A stretch of DNA of 64,000 bases from Ectobius pallidus. Its lineage: Eukaryota; Arthropoda; Insecta; Blattodea; Ectobiidae. The notes under the pieces are model-generated. The model ran no database searches and was not told the origin of the DNA. It saw only the letters and a program-made list of their open reading frames with translations. Below are positions 46,101-50,469 of this stretch, one piece after another. A program made the position numbers and the translations under genes. Location of the stretch: contig CAXKWD010000008.1 in assembly GCA_964059195.1 (NCBI GenBank), positions 47,038,502-47,102,501 on the forward strand, in the 5' to 3' direction. Numbering within the stretch: position 1 is the stretch's first letter; each line of letters begins with the position of its first letter.

Positions 46101-46938
46101 AATATTGTTCATCAAAGTTCTAGTGTAAACCATTTCTTGTGTTAGTTATAATTAAAAGAATTAAACATAATCGAAGCTTTAATCATTGAGTGATGTATTC
46201 ATCCTTGTGATTCATTCACGAATCAAGTCCAACTAATTAATTATTATTTTCAATAATAACATTTTTCCTCAATCTTGAGGTGGTCCTCCATTCAATATCC
46301 AGAGTCAAATTGCTTATGGTTGGAGGCAGCAAAGGTGTCCCAATCATGACCTATGCTCATGTAGGTCTTTAGGGTACATCTACAGTCCATTCAACTTAAA
46401 CCTCCTGATCCTACAGGTAGTTATAAGCTAGCCATCATTTGCATGAATTTTCACATAGCAGATAGTACACTTTTAAGGTATATGTACACCCAAGAAACCA
46501 AAAAAAATCTGAAAAATTTCATTTTTGGAAAGTGGCGTACTTAGATAGACAGTTTTTTCTCTTGAGCCATTGGCAAAAGGCTCTTGATATAATTATTCAT
46601 TATTTATTTCATATATATTTATTTTGGTGTATATTTGTATTATTTATTTAATATTTACCTGGTGCGTAATAATTTATTATTTACAAATCTGATGTATGCA
46701 TGTTACCAGTCAACACAATCAGGTTACTGTAGTATCATACTCAATGTGTGTTATTATGCATTTACTTTTTTATTTCAGTTATGGAGTAATTATTTCAACC
46801 TAGCCGTTGCATTCTTAACACAGCCATCACTACAATTGGAAAAATTTAGTGAAGTAAAGAGAGAGAAAATAATAGAGAAGTATGGTGACATGAGAGTTTT
46901 GATGGGCTTCCAAATTCTTTCCATGTGGTCTAACCTTG
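2927..46938 (+). CDS. Partial DOCK-family Rho/Rac guanine-nucleotide exchange factor gene (8 internal exons)
   Basis: Eight exons with AG acceptors and GT donors join in one frame into about 470 codons. Recognisable blocks in order: [15 protein letters not shown] (exon 1), [20 protein letters not shown] (exon 2), [15 protein letters not shown] (exon 3), [12 protein letters not shown] (exon 7) and [20 protein letters not shown] plus [12 protein letters not shown] and SMWSNLGE (exon 8). These match the helical/armadillo-like region between DHR-1 and DHR-2 of DOCK proteins, cytosolic factors that with ELMO activate Rac in cell migration, engulfment and myoblast fusion. Exon 8 mixes DOCK1/2/5-like (LAVAFLTQ) and DOCK3/4-like (DMRV, SMW.NLGE) signatures, so Mbc or Sponge cannot be separated here. 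The DHR-1 and DHR-2 domains lie outside the window. Introns range from 96 bp to about 12.3 kb and are filled with transposons. No stop or frameshift interrupts the exons. Confidence 0.9.
3118..3959 (+). other. DOCK intron, no other feature seen
   Basis: AT-rich sequence from the GTAAGC donor to the ATATTTCAG acceptor. No open frame, transposon end or structured repeat stands out. Confidence 0.6.
3960..4060 (+). CDS. DOCK exon 2 of window
   Basis: The acceptor CATATTTCAG precedes 3960; the donor GTATGT starts at 4061. The exon is 101 nt, beginning in phase 0 ([15 protein letters not shown]) and ending with two bases of a Lys codon completed by the first base of the next exon (YK|GLL). The Penelope-like insertion starts only 15 bp into the following intron, and its target duplication starts at intron position +3. 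The donor bases are intact in the left copy of the duplication. Confidence 0.9.
4277..6679 (-). pseudogene. Penelope-like reverse transcriptase/GIY-YIG endonuclease, one in-frame stop
   Basis: Two open frames (6679 to 5579, and 5566 to 4277) are in the same reading frame, split only by a TGA at 5579-5581, giving about 800 codons. From the N-terminus: a helical basic domain ([18 protein letters not shown]), then RT motifs [53 protein letters not shown] and the catalytic YMDD ([12 protein letters not shown]), then thumb ([12 protein letters not shown]). The C-terminal GIY-YIG endonuclease reads [17 protein letters not shown] and a late Glu. Penelope-like elements use this nuclease and RT for target-primed integration. 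The single TGA is the only obvious lesion, so the insertion is fairly recent; recoding is possible but less likely. Confidence 0.88.
6657..7504 (+). repeat. Inverted copy of the Penelope-like 3' segment (right arm)
   Basis: This arm is nearly identical in reverse complement to 4104-4952 and encodes the thumb and GIY-YIG part on the + strand, split by a stop (GACTAAGGCC near 6950). Its presence explains the + strand open frames here, which are not separate genes. Few differences (for example LDKENLP versus SDKENLP) suggest the arms arose in the same event or shortly before insertion. Confidence 0.85.
7557..8160. mobile_element. Non-autonomous TIR element (MITE), copy A
   Basis: The termini are CTTACTAATAA (7557-7567) and its reverse complement TTATTAGTAAG (8150-8160). 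A second copy with the same internal sequence is at 17732-18288, which confirms a dispersed family of ~560-600 bp. The internal 60-75 aa frames ([11 protein letters not shown]...) occur in both copies but carry no motif I recognise. A 12-bp repeat ATAGCGTTTATA occurs at 7535-7546 and 8165-8176, just outside the termini; it could be a target duplication of a slightly longer element. Confidence 0.75.
8161..8934. other. Intron sequence without recognised gene
   Basis: AT-rich DOCK intron. A TTTCGACCAACTTGTGGTC stretch near 8378 resembles 3' parts of dispersed repeats, but no boundary can be drawn. Confidence 0.4.
8935..9170 (+). pseudogene. LINE reverse-transcriptase fragment
   Basis: Translated on the + strand with shifts, the stretch reads [10 protein letters not shown] followed by a [13 protein letters not shown] catalytic box and a SKTHLV end. 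These are RT palm motifs of jockey/CR1-type LINEs. Stops and indels interrupt it, and it is short and old. No ends can be placed. Confidence 0.6.
9171..10676. other. DOCK intron, nothing further recognised
   Basis: AT-rich sequence up to the TTCTTTACAG acceptor at 10676. I see no conserved coding, TIR or SINE box here. Confidence 0.45.
10677..10920 (+). CDS. DOCK exon 3 of window
   Basis: The acceptor is TTCTTTACAG and the donor GTAATA at 10921. The first base completes the Lys codon from exon 2, then [28 protein letters not shown] and a C-terminal [16 protein letters not shown]. The exon ends on a codon boundary. In vertebrate DOCK1 the matching block is ALESIFKFIVRSRILF. Confidence 0.9.
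10921..11435. other. DOCK intron between exon 3 and a SINE
   Basis: AT-rich sequence with a short TACCGGTACC palindrome near the SINE target site at 11436. No gene or transposon is recognised. Confidence 0.4.
11449..11845 (-). mobile_element. tRNA-derived SINE with 13-bp target duplication
   Basis: Flanked by CTATTATGATACA at 11436-11448 and 11846-11858. On the minus strand it starts TCGGCCGCGGTGGTCTAGAGG, with an A-box-like TGGTCTAGAGGTAGCG and a B-box-like GGGAACAAACCC, and ends in a GATACA-type short repeat. RNA polymerase III promoter boxes at the 5' end and a repeated 3' tail are the SINE hallmarks. The 72-aa and 67-aa frames inside are not genes. It differs in sequence from the SINEs at 13395 and 33377. 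Confidence 0.85.
11859..12423. other. DOCK intron, no feature recognised
   Basis: AT-rich sequence with a short (CA)n run near 11970. No coding similarity is seen. Confidence 0.4.
13698..14148. repeat. Foldback (long inverted repeat) element, itself interrupted
   Basis: The left arm starts GAAACTTGAGATGGAGG and the right arm ends CCATCTCAAGTTTC; arms of about 105 bp pair around a short loop near ATCACTCCATCACATTC. The 12-bp direct repeat ATAAAAAAAGTT flanks it (ending at 13697, and again from about 14156). A hAT MITE sits in the left arm. Confidence 0.75.
13790..13965. mobile_element. hAT-type MITE, copy 1
   Basis: A 176-bp element with termini CAGTGGCGGACGCAGA and its reverse complement TCTGCGTCCGCCACTG, flanked by a perfect 8-bp duplication CATCATCA (13782-13789, 13966-13973). 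The 8-bp duplication and CAG-type ends are hAT hallmarks. G-runs and C-runs lie just inside the ends. A second copy in the opposite orientation is at 30892-31068. Confidence 0.9.
14436..14640 (+). pseudogene. N-terminal fragment of a hAT-like transposase/zinc-finger protein
   Basis: An ATG at 14436 opens [15 protein letters not shown]; a TAG follows after 27 codons, and the same frame continues with EEFPCLGP and [15 protein letters not shown] up to the element end. The pattern FCxxCNxDFSxxHGG is the BED/TTF-like zinc finger found at the N-terminus of many hAT-derived proteins. The catalytic and dimerisation regions are absent, so this is a deletion derivative. Confidence 0.6.
15518..17717 (-). 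pseudogene. LINE reverse transcriptase and C-terminal domain
   Basis: Frames at 17717-17217, 16917-16603, 16520-16257 and 16108-15518 are successive pieces of one polyprotein broken by frameshifts. Motifs in order: [20 protein letters not shown] (RT 1-2), [25 protein letters not shown] (RT A), [20 protein letters not shown] (RT B), [10 protein letters not shown] (RT C with the YADD catalytic pair) and, after a gap, [12 protein letters not shown] with the usual C-terminal helix-rich tail. The family is the APE-type LINEs (jockey/CR1 group); clade by eye only. Confidence 0.8.
17732..18288. mobile_element. Non-autonomous TIR element (MITE), copy B
   Basis: It starts CTTACTAATAAAAGC and ends near GGATTATTAG, and is highly similar to 7557-8160 throughout apart from short indels. 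It interrupts the LINE ORF between the endonuclease and the linker, so it is younger than that LINE. The terminal AAG of the right end is lost or altered here. Confidence 0.75.
18300..18716 (-). pseudogene. LINE APE-type endonuclease fragment
   Basis: The frame reads [13 protein letters not shown], then [24 protein letters not shown] and STIDQVILN, ending in SGFSDHYAQ just before the MITE. GDLN and SDHY are the catalytic-domain motifs of apurinic-type LINE endonucleases. It is the 5' continuation of the 15.5-17.7 kb RT. Confidence 0.8.
19106..19349 (-). repeat. LTR (3' LTR of the minus-strand Gypsy derivative)
   Basis: It starts TGTAGGATGCC and ends TGTTCCCA on the + strand. It matches 20986-21229 with about two substitutions (CGCATG/CGCGTG and CAGACAG/CAGGCAG). 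Confidence 0.9.
19380..20000 (-). CDS. Chimeric ORF: glutamine-rich segment fused to Gypsy integrase C-terminus
   Basis: A 206-codon frame without stops. The first ~95 residues are Gln/His-rich ([31 protein letters not shown]), encoded by mixed CAA and CAG codons with interspersed Leu, Phe, His, Met and Tyr, so it is not a simple triplet array. From about residue 108 it becomes a Gypsy integrase C-terminal domain: [33 protein letters not shown]. The GGTTCCAACGGT box is duplicated, giving PLEPPYSGP twice. The Gln-rich part is unlike any Gypsy domain I know and may be captured host coding sequence. Whether it is translated is unknown. Confidence 0.6.
   Translation of the reverse strand: MFRQQPHQMNQQQQIQQQQQQLHQQQQQLQQHHQQQQQFQQQHQQQQPHQQSLFTQHLTPQQQQMYQQHMQLQHQAQHLKKIRRSLRSSATDQQAQLRQQRKDMVRRPLEPPYSGPPLEPPYSGPHKVLQRSDKTITLSIRGKSVTVSLDRVKPAFMPPEDNMPSTTSAPVPVPVATQALPAEELPVTTCSGRVVRRVSFADFVSP
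19973..20971 (-). pseudogene. Gypsy protease end plus reverse transcriptase
   Basis: It begins at the C-terminal end of the aspartic protease ([13 protein letters not shown]) directly after the primer-binding site. It continues with RT motifs [55 protein letters not shown] and the catalytic YLDD ([12 protein letters not shown]), then [12 protein letters not shown]. Coding stops matching Gypsy after ISDLQA, where RNase H should follow. The N-terminal fusion to the leader and the missing downstream domains make it unable to replicate alone. The reading frame across RT is intact. Confidence 0.85.
20986..21229 (-). repeat. LTR (5' LTR of the minus-strand Gypsy derivative)
   Basis: Same sequence as 19106-19349. 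The primer-binding-like site abuts it on the internal side after one base. Confidence 0.9.
21232..21789. repeat. Intron with a hairpin-forming repeat at 21571-21703
   Basis: TGCTTCACTTACCAAC (21571) through TGTCCCCATCC pairs with GGATGGGGACAAAGG through AGTAAGTGAAGCA (to 21703): arms of about 55 bp around a short GCTGAGCATGCC loop. It is a compact foldback of the MITE type. The remainder of 21232-21789 shows no gene. Confidence 0.7.
21790..21976 (+). CDS. DOCK exon 4 of window
   Basis: The acceptor TTCTTCCAG precedes 21790; the donor GTAAGT is at 21977. It reads [20 protein letters not shown], then [16 protein letters not shown] and one base of the next codon. Phase fits exon 3 (0) and exon 5 (split Glu codon). 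Confidence 0.9.
22225..22385. repeat. Inverted-repeat (MITE-like) hairpin
   Basis: TTTCCTGCATTTAATTTCAAA through CATTATGCATAGAGAA-type sequence pairs with TTCTCTATGCATAATATGGC through GAAATTAAGTGCAGGAAA. Arms are about 60 bp with a few mismatches around a 30-bp loop. No target duplication is certain. Confidence 0.65.
22985..23105 (+). repeat. Dispersed repeat unit, also at 43665-43785
   Basis: The segment from GGGGGGTACAAGGGGTATGC to GAAATTTATACCAAACAAAAT matches 43665-43785 (GGGGGTACACGGGAGTACGC... GAAATTTATGCCAAACAAAAT) over about 115 bp in the same orientation. Family unknown; probably the end of a transposon. Confidence 0.65.
23330..23420. repeat. (ATT)n/(GTT)n microsatellite at the 3' end of an R4-like LINE
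   Basis: A trinucleotide array of ATT, then GTT, then ATT. It lies immediately downstream (3') of the minus-strand LINE at 23425-25275, whose other end also abuts ATT repeats. Confidence 0.9.
23481..25292 (-). pseudogene. R2/R4-group LINE: reverse transcriptase and restriction-like endonuclease, 5' truncated
   Basis: A long minus-strand frame of about 600 codons. It enters in the RT palm ([15 protein letters not shown]), then [20 protein letters not shown], the catalytic [11 protein letters not shown] and the thumb ([16 protein letters not shown]). Then comes a zinc knuckle CRRC-x8-H-x4-C ([18 protein letters not shown]), and the restriction-like endonuclease signature RPDIVL plus YIIDITIPN. 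This layout (one ORF, CCHC, then PD...D nuclease) defines the R2/R4/Dong-type LINEs that cut specific targets. The frame is open to its end (IVRKFLGK). The N-terminal DNA-binding domain is missing because the 5' end stops in ATT repeats. The first codons of the open frame are microsatellite. Confidence 0.85.
25268..25358. repeat. (ATT)n microsatellite at the 5' edge of the R4-like LINE
   Basis: About 30 ATT units with single interruptions. It marks the truncated 5' junction of the LINE. Confidence 0.9.
25359..26384. other. Intron; possible mariner-type end at ~25409
   Basis: ACGAGGTGTGTTATTAAAGTAAG at about 25409 resembles the terminal repeat of mariner-type elements, but no partner end or transposase is seen. 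The rest holds no recognised gene; it may include the downstream part of the BEL/Pao fragment that follows. Confidence 0.3.
26385..26743 (-). pseudogene. BEL/Pao retrotransposon, integrase C-terminal region
   Basis: On the minus strand, with a few frame breaks: [13 protein letters not shown], then [59 protein letters not shown] and KLCLL. This is the integrase-distal domain typical of BEL/Pao polyproteins (the region after the integrase core). Only this 3' end survives here. It abuts an R4-like LINE fragment at about 26745. Confidence 0.8.
26745..26940 (-). pseudogene. R4-like LINE block A (inverted): linker and zinc knuckle
   Basis: The minus-strand frame reads [40 protein letters not shown], then [14 protein letters not shown]. 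This corresponds to the [15 protein letters not shown]...[14 protein letters not shown] part of the intact copy at 23481-25292. It is oriented opposite to blocks B and C, which lie just downstream. Confidence 0.8.
26945..27290 (+). pseudogene. R4-like LINE block B: restriction-like endonuclease and C-terminus
   Basis: The frame begins [15 protein letters not shown], then [31 protein letters not shown] and a final IVHKFVEE. It holds the nuclease signature RPDI...LIDI and the normal 3' end of the ORF, followed after about 65 bp by TAA repeats. About 70 codons between the zinc knuckle (block A) and RPDI are missing. Confidence 0.82.
27354..27536. repeat. Compound trinucleotide array (TAA, TGA, CGA, GAA)
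   Basis: TAA units pass into TGA, CGA and then AAG/GAA-rich units over 180 bp. The translated low-complexity frames over it are not genes. Confidence 0.92.
27545..28130 (+). pseudogene. R4-like LINE block C: RT thumb to middle domain
   Basis: With a frameshift near 27640, it reads [12 protein letters not shown], then [51 protein letters not shown] and finally [14 protein letters not shown]. This matches the intact copy from [11 protein letters not shown] to LHGRHPNDL. It ends exactly where block A begins in protein order and is followed by (ATT)n. Confidence 0.82.
28130..28202. repeat. (ATT)n/(GTT)n microsatellite
   Basis: ATT array with a short GCCT interruption, then GTT units, immediately after block C. 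Confidence 0.9.
28326..28580 (+). pseudogene. Unidentified exon-like coding segment
   Basis: A clean frame reads [60 protein letters not shown] then [12 protein letters not shown]. Composition and codon use look like a real cytosolic protein, but it is not a DOCK segment: exon 4 joins exon 5 with no gap in family alignments. A T-run and CTTCTGAG precede it, so an acceptor is possible; no clear donor is seen. It could be a processed pseudogene piece, a captured exon, or an exon of a nested gene. I do not recognise the family. Confidence 0.4.
28581..29869. other. DOCK intron, no feature recognised
   Basis: AT-rich sequence with a C-run at about 29190. No conserved coding or terminal repeats are seen. 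Confidence 0.4.
30892..31068. mobile_element. hAT-type MITE, copy 2
   Basis: 177 bp, the reverse-complement orientation of the copy at 13790-13965, with the core AAAAAAGGCTATATAT and ends CAGTGGCGGACGCAG and CTGCGTCCGCGACTG (one substitution). Flanks AATGCTTG and AATGCTCG form the 8-bp duplication with one mismatch. Confidence 0.88.
31570..33066. mobile_element. TIR element nested in the hAT shell
   Basis: The left end TGGGCCATTCAGATAGAAAC, with TAACCGTAAACGTAA next to it, pairs with the right end TTACGGTTAATTTTCTATCTGAATGGCCCA. Subterminal ACGTAAAC motifs are repeated many times on both sides. Flanks GCGCTTTA and TTGCTTTA are a possible 8-bp duplication with two mismatches. No transposase is seen; a pogo-like element is nested inside. 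Confidence 0.7.
31876..32758. mobile_element. pogo/Tigger-like Tc1-mariner MITE
   Basis: It starts CAGTGAAACCTCTATATAAC and ends AAGACAGGTTTTACTG between TA dinucleotides (31874-31875, 32759-32760). Motifs like GGTGGTC...AAGAGGGGTGGTC recur near both ends (GTGGTCTTTACGAGGGGTGG on the left). CAGT(A/G)AAACCT ends with TA duplication are typical of pogo/Tigger-type elements. The 883-bp interior has no intact transposase. Confidence 0.8.
33377..33705 (+). mobile_element. tRNA-derived SINE with 11-bp target duplication
   Basis: Flanked by AACTACTAGGT (33366-33376, 33706-33716). The 5' end has an A-box-like GTGAGTTGATAGC and a B-box-like GATTCGATTCCCGG; the tail is ATCATAAACATC. Inside, a 50-bp unit (GGATTTTACAG.GATGTAAAG...GGACTGAG) is tandemly duplicated. 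It is the best-preserved SINE in the window. Confidence 0.9.
34278..34423 (+). CDS. DOCK exon 5 of window
   Basis: The acceptor TTTATGTAG precedes 34278 and the donor GTAAGT is at 34424. Two bases complete a Glu codon with exon 4 (TDD|E), followed by [40 protein letters not shown] and EQGK, ending on a codon boundary. Confidence 0.9.
34680..35165 (-). pseudogene. LINE C-terminal fragment
   Basis: The minus strand reads [37 protein letters not shown], then RKELDIF and NPRR. This is the C-terminal block of the endonuclease-RT LINEs common in insects (A.P.LLYGSE.W...AEMRFLR). It ends in an ATC short repeat at about 34680. Stops interrupt the frame. Confidence 0.75.
35475..35900 (-). pseudogene. 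hAT-like dimerisation-domain remnant
   Basis: The minus-strand frame ends with [19 protein letters not shown] and [15 protein letters not shown]. The pattern (SxDVxRxFxxxKxxLxD....ENLxxxxVxYCN) is the C-terminal dimerisation segment of a hAT-derived protein family. The part before it (35.8 kb) is broken. No terminal repeats are found nearby. Confidence 0.5.
35901..38900. other. DOCK intron, no gene recognised
   Basis: Long AT-rich stretch. CCAGATGTCTGGTAACCCTA near 37200 looks like one end of a hAT-type transposon, but no partner was found. Small open frames here lack any motif. Confidence 0.35.
38902..39740 (+). mobile_element. Non-autonomous Helitron
   Basis: The 5' end is TCTATATATATATATAAATG after an A (38901). 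The 3' end has a GC-rich hairpin CCCGAGCGACGCCGGG followed by a short spacer and CTAG, then T (39741). The 5' TC, 3' hairpin plus CTRR and A/T insertion site without target duplication are the Helitron signature. A second Helitron-like 5' start (TCTATATAAATAAAAACG) is at about 39260, so two copies may share one 3' end or one may be nested. No Rep/helicase coding is seen. Confidence 0.85.
39741..40473. other. DOCK intron before exon 6
   Basis: It contains a 170-codon open frame (39832-40347) with no recognisable domain; probably chance or repeat-derived. Confidence 0.35.
40474..40578 (+). CDS. DOCK exon 6 of window
   Basis: The acceptor TTATTTACAG precedes 40474; the donor GTTAGT is at 40579. 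It has 35 codons, phase 0 at both ends: [20 protein letters not shown] then [15 protein letters not shown]. It matches the DOCK3/4 LLDVLLQTLLTIM-type helix. A short 96-bp intron follows. Confidence 0.88.
40675..40950 (+). CDS. DOCK exon 7 of window
   Basis: The acceptor CTGTTTCAG precedes 40675 and the donor GTAATA is at 40951. It has 92 codons in phase 0: [20 protein letters not shown], then [40 protein letters not shown] and HFDNQ. The FPPDW block is characteristic of DOCK proteins (YPFDW or FPRDW in vertebrates). Confidence 0.92.
40951..43664. other. DOCK intron with a tandem duplication at 42930-43042
   Basis: A 53-56 bp unit (TACTACAAGAACTGGCAATACC through AGGCTTGAGAGACAT) occurs twice in tandem at about 42930-43042. 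The minus strand over 42760-43139 has frames with [13 protein letters not shown] in both copies, probably a broken mobile-element or host-derived coding remnant of unknown family. Nothing else is recognised. Confidence 0.5.
43800..45540 (-). pseudogene. LINE with reverse transcriptase and an N-terminal 2A-like motif
   Basis: On the minus strand, 45531-45223 encodes an N-terminal segment with [17 protein letters not shown]. Then 45088-44867 gives [20 protein letters not shown] and [11 protein letters not shown]; 44839-44105 gives [34 protein letters not shown], the catalytic [11 protein letters not shown] and the thumb. GxExNPGP is the ribosome-skipping 2A core known from some LINEs. The endonuclease that normally lies between the N-terminus and RT is absent, so the copy is internally deleted. 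The frames are split by stops. The 3' end, near 43790, has CTTCTTCTT repeats. Confidence 0.8.
45541..46778. other. DOCK intron, no clear feature
   Basis: Moderately structured, repeat-like sequence (for example GAATCAAGTCCAACTAATTAATTATT). It may contain LTR or LINE 5' UTR material, but no boundary pair is found. Confidence 0.3.
46779..46938 (+). CDS. DOCK exon 8 of window (last one seen)
   Basis: The acceptor TTTATTTCAG precedes 46779; the donor GTGAGT is at 46939. It reads [53 protein letters not shown] plus one base of a Gly codon. This is the best-conserved stretch of the gene, shortly before the DHR-2 domain. The donor is strong, and the next exon lies beyond 64000 or was not recognised. 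Confidence 0.93.
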
Positions 46939-47487
46939 GTGAGTGAGTTGTATCCATTCCAATGCAAGAAGACTTTTTTCTCTTCAATACATCCATTATG
47001 CTTACTTCACATTTATCTCTAGTCAGTTAAATGTATCCAGATTTAACCTTTGCGCTGCTACAGCATGCATGACTGCTGGCCAGGCTATTGACACATATAT
47101 CTGATGCATGTCAATAGATGAAAGATATTTTCAGTGAGAGGGATTCCGTGTGTGTCAGCATATAATGCCATTTGTTGTCTAATTCCTGACACCATCAGTT
47201 CCCTGTTCTCTGACCTTTGCTGCCATCTGTAGCTAAATATTTTGGGTGATGTATAGCACCATCCATTAAAATGCATGTTGTAACGACATGTGGGCTACCC
47301 CAGGGTTACATAAATCACTCTGAATTTCCAGAAATACATCCTCTTGTTTCAAAGGAAATTGGTAAATATTTGCATAGCTGTATTTATGGGTGTTCGTTCT
47401 TGTTTGTGTTGACAAAGTTTTTATAATACTTAAACACTTGACATTGCAAACTAGGATTACCTTTGGTGATCCAGATGTCCGTTTCAC
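46939..47487. other. Start of a long DOCK intron (or region 3' of it)
   Basis: No coding or repeat signature recognised. Confidence 0.4.
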
Positions 47488-47823
47488 ACTATTTTAGTGC
47501 ATCATCAGTGGTTTCCGAACTGCTACTGGGTGCCTGTGTTGTGGGCCTAGGTTGCATGGGTGTTGTGTTGGTCTTGAAGGGTGGGAGTATTTGATGGGGT
47601 TTGAATGTCGGGTATTATGTCAAAGAGTGTACAAACACACAAAAAGACACCCAACATCTATACTGAACGACCAACACACACACACTCTTTGACAAATTAT
47701 CTGACATTCAAATCCCACCAAATACTCCCTTCCTTCAAGACCAACACAACACCCACACAACCTAGGCCACAACACAGGCACTCAGTAGCAGTTCGGAAAC
47801 TGCTGCTGATGCACTAAAATAGT
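47488..47823. repeat. Foldback element with ~130-bp arms
   Basis: ACTATTTTAGTGCATCATCAG at the left pairs with CTGATGCACTAAAATAGT at the right. The arms continue through GTTGTGGGCCTAGGTTG / CAACCTAGGCCACAAC and GGTGGGATTTGAATGTC-like sequence to a loop rich in ACACAC at about 47625-47690. It has no coding content; the 70-aa frame inside is a by-product. Confidence 0.8.
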
Positions 47824-48091
47824 CCTAATTCAGCACCTCCAGTTTGCACAATGAGTAATATGTTAGCAATGAAAAGGCCAATAAACTGAATTGCATAAAA
47901 ATTGTAATATCAACTGAAGAGGATGATTGAAAGGTTTCTTTATTTATAGTTTTTGCAGAGGACTTTAAATAGCTTTATATAACTAATAAGTGGGAAACAC
48001 ACAATGAAATAATATTAATTTCAAAATATTGTATTATATATTAAGATATTTAACTTTTCTTTCAAGGTTTTTTTATATACATATATATATA

Positions 48092-49014
48092 CACTGTGTC
48101 TGGGAAAGACCTGATGAAAATGAAATAATTATGTATCTGAAACTATTGCGTTTATTGCCGTGATGTTTTCACAGTTACAAAGAGAAACATGATGAATTTT
48201 AATAAGTCTCTATGTGAGCACCATTTGTGGCCTGGACTATGTCCAGAAGATACTCAATTTCGTGCCACACACGTGAAAGGATCTCTGGTGTGACTAGTCC
48301 TATTGCATCGTAGATTCGGCCACATGTATCTGCAATATCGCTCACAGGTGTGCGATACACTTTGTCTTTCACAAAACCCCACAGAAAGAAATCCAGTGGG
48401 GTCATGTCCGGCGACCTTGGTGGCCATGGTGTAGGTCCTTCTCTCCCATGGACTGTGGATTTTGACATTTGGAGTTGTCTTGCCGCCTCATGAATGGATT
48501 TCCTTAGGCTTCTTACAAAAGCAGCCCGTACCCTTTCAATGTCATTGTCGTTTGTGCGCGATTTCTTTGCCTTTCCCTGCTATGACTCAACATTACCTGT
48601 CTCTAGAAATCGCTTGTACCAATGAAGGATGCTGTTTCAGGCCGGAGGATTTCAGACTTTGTTCGTTTGGAAACGATGTTGTAGCCTACGTGCTTGACAA
48701 CTTCAATTCAGCAAGCCATAAAACATTCTGCTTTCTCTACTGTGGTAAACATTGTTCAGCTGTGGGCTGTACACCACATGCACAACTTGCATTCCCAGTT
48801 CTCAGAATAAGACTGACTACACACGCTGCGCAGAATGAGCTTTTTCTCGTTTCTCCTCGTGCAACAACAATGTGCATGCTCACGTGCATTACGGGATGCT
48901 ACAAAACAAAACTTATTGAGTTTGTCTTTCTAACTCTGAAAATACTGAGGTAGTAACTGTAATAGTTTCAGATATATAATTATTTCTTTTTCAGGTCTTT
49001 CCCGGACACGGGGG
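48092..49014 (-). mobile_element. IS630/Tc1/mariner-type element with decayed transposase
   Basis: The left end CTGTGTCTGGGAAAGACCTGA pairs with TCAGGTCTTTCCCGGACACGG at the right, about 45 bp of imperfect TIR. Both ends sit in TA-repeat DNA, so the TA target duplication cannot be separated from the array. The interior carries a minus-strand transposase end. Confidence 0.75.
48199..48468 (-). pseudogene. Transposase C-terminal part (DDE_3-like)
   Basis: The frame reads WPPRSPDMTPLDFFLWGFVK, DKVYRTPV and VWHEIEYLLDIVQATNGAHI. PRSPDxTPxDFFLWG is the final catalytic Asp/Glu region of a common insect transposase family of the IS630/Tc1/mariner group. The upstream (N-terminal) half at 48.5-48.9 kb has stops and frameshifts, so it is inactive. 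Confidence 0.8.
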
Positions 49015-49106
49015 ATGTGTGTATATATATATATGTCTTCTGCTGAGATATCAAAATTCATCAGTTTTTCTCTGTTTTGCTGTATGAATATTTTTCGCCA
49101 TATCGA

Positions 49107-50455
49107 TGGGTGAAAGGCAGAACATCTTAAGCGCCATTTAAATTTTTTTCAGGAGGAGCAAAAAACATTTTGCTTAATATTTATTAAGCCAAACTGAATA
49201 AAATTTTGTCAGTATGCAGCTGGGAGGAGCAGAGTTACATATACATCAGCGTTGTTTCTTGAAACTGATTATTACTTGCCGAAAAGGTTCTTAAGTTGTT
49301 TTGCCGGTAACTACATTGTTGGTATAAGTTATCTTACAGTTACTTGAGATGTTCTGGCAGGCATAGTTTTCTTCAGGCTAGTACTTAAGATGTTCTGCTG
49401 GAGTACACTTAAGGGTATAATTTTCCTACTTAGAGAAATATTTACATGAGTTTCAATAGTCTTGGATGTTTGGTAAGGAATTTTAAGTTTCTGGAATAAA
49501 ATAAGATGTATTAACCCTTTTTAATGATAGTGTTCACGTAACTAGCCTATAAACATTTAAGTGATTGAACTTATAATAAAAAAATCTAAAACATTAAACC
49601 AAGAAGCTACAAAATACAGACAATATTAAGAAATGAAGTTCTCCATGATATTTATTTGGTATAGTACCTTTAGAGCATACTCCTTTCATTGACCACCAAA
49701 CACTCAGTTAGAGACTGTTTGCCAGAAACTGATGAGGACGAGTAAGCAAATTTAAAAAAAATTGTGATTAACTTAGTTCTGTAGTCTAATTCTATTGTTA
49801 ACATACTGCATTCTATTTACAAGTTATATGTATTTTATAATTTTTTGCAACGAAAAACTTTTCATTAACCACGATTGAAGAATGTTAGTCAGTAACCGAT
49901 GAGGAGGATAAATAGGTAACTTTAAATTGAATTTTGATTAATTTTTCTTTCAAACATAGTAATGTACTTCATTTCTTAATATTGTCTGTATTTTGTAGCT
50001 TCTTGCTTTAATGTTTTAGAATTTTTTTATTATAAGTTCAATCACATAAATGTGTATAGGCTAGTTATGTGAACACTATCATTAAAAAGGGTCAATACGT
50101 CTTATTTTATCCCAGAAACTTAAAATTCCTTACCAAACATCCCAGACTATTGAAACTCATGTAAATATTTCACTAAGTAGGAAAATTATACTCTTAAGTG
50201 TACTCCAGCCCACTTTGGGCTGGCACTTACGATAAAAATGCGGGAACAACTCGTTCTTTAAGCTGTTTTTCCGGGCATTAAAATAATTATTTGGTTCTTA
50301 AGATAAAATACACCAGCATTTTCTCCCGCCACAGAAGGAGTTCGTGCAAGATCTTTTGCCAGGATGTAAAACACAGTTGCCTCTTTCTATTCATGTTAAA
50401 AAGTCAATTTTAGAAAAAGTGGCGGTTAAGATGTTTTGCCTTTCACCCATCGATA
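49107..50455. repeat. Foldback element with >500-bp inverted arms
   Basis: The ends read CGATGGGTGAAAGGCAGAAC and GTTTTGCCTTTCACCCATCG. Long internal arms pair 49398-49640 (TTTCCTACTTAGAGAAAT through AAATGAAG) with about 49965-50205 (CTTCATTTCTTAATATTG through AGGAAAAT). A short unique loop lies at 49640-49965. Arms plus ends total about 550 bp each, with some gaps. No transposase. The LINE reads through on both sides (GCTCTTATGGAT | ATGGCGAAAAA), which marks the insertion site. Confidence 0.8.
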
Positions 50456-50469
50456 TATCCATAAGAGCT

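Noticed and set aside
45985..46270. Possible BEL/Pao LTR upstream of a TGGTCCTCCATTC motif
   Set aside because: No second LTR or coding partner could be found; too weak to annotate.
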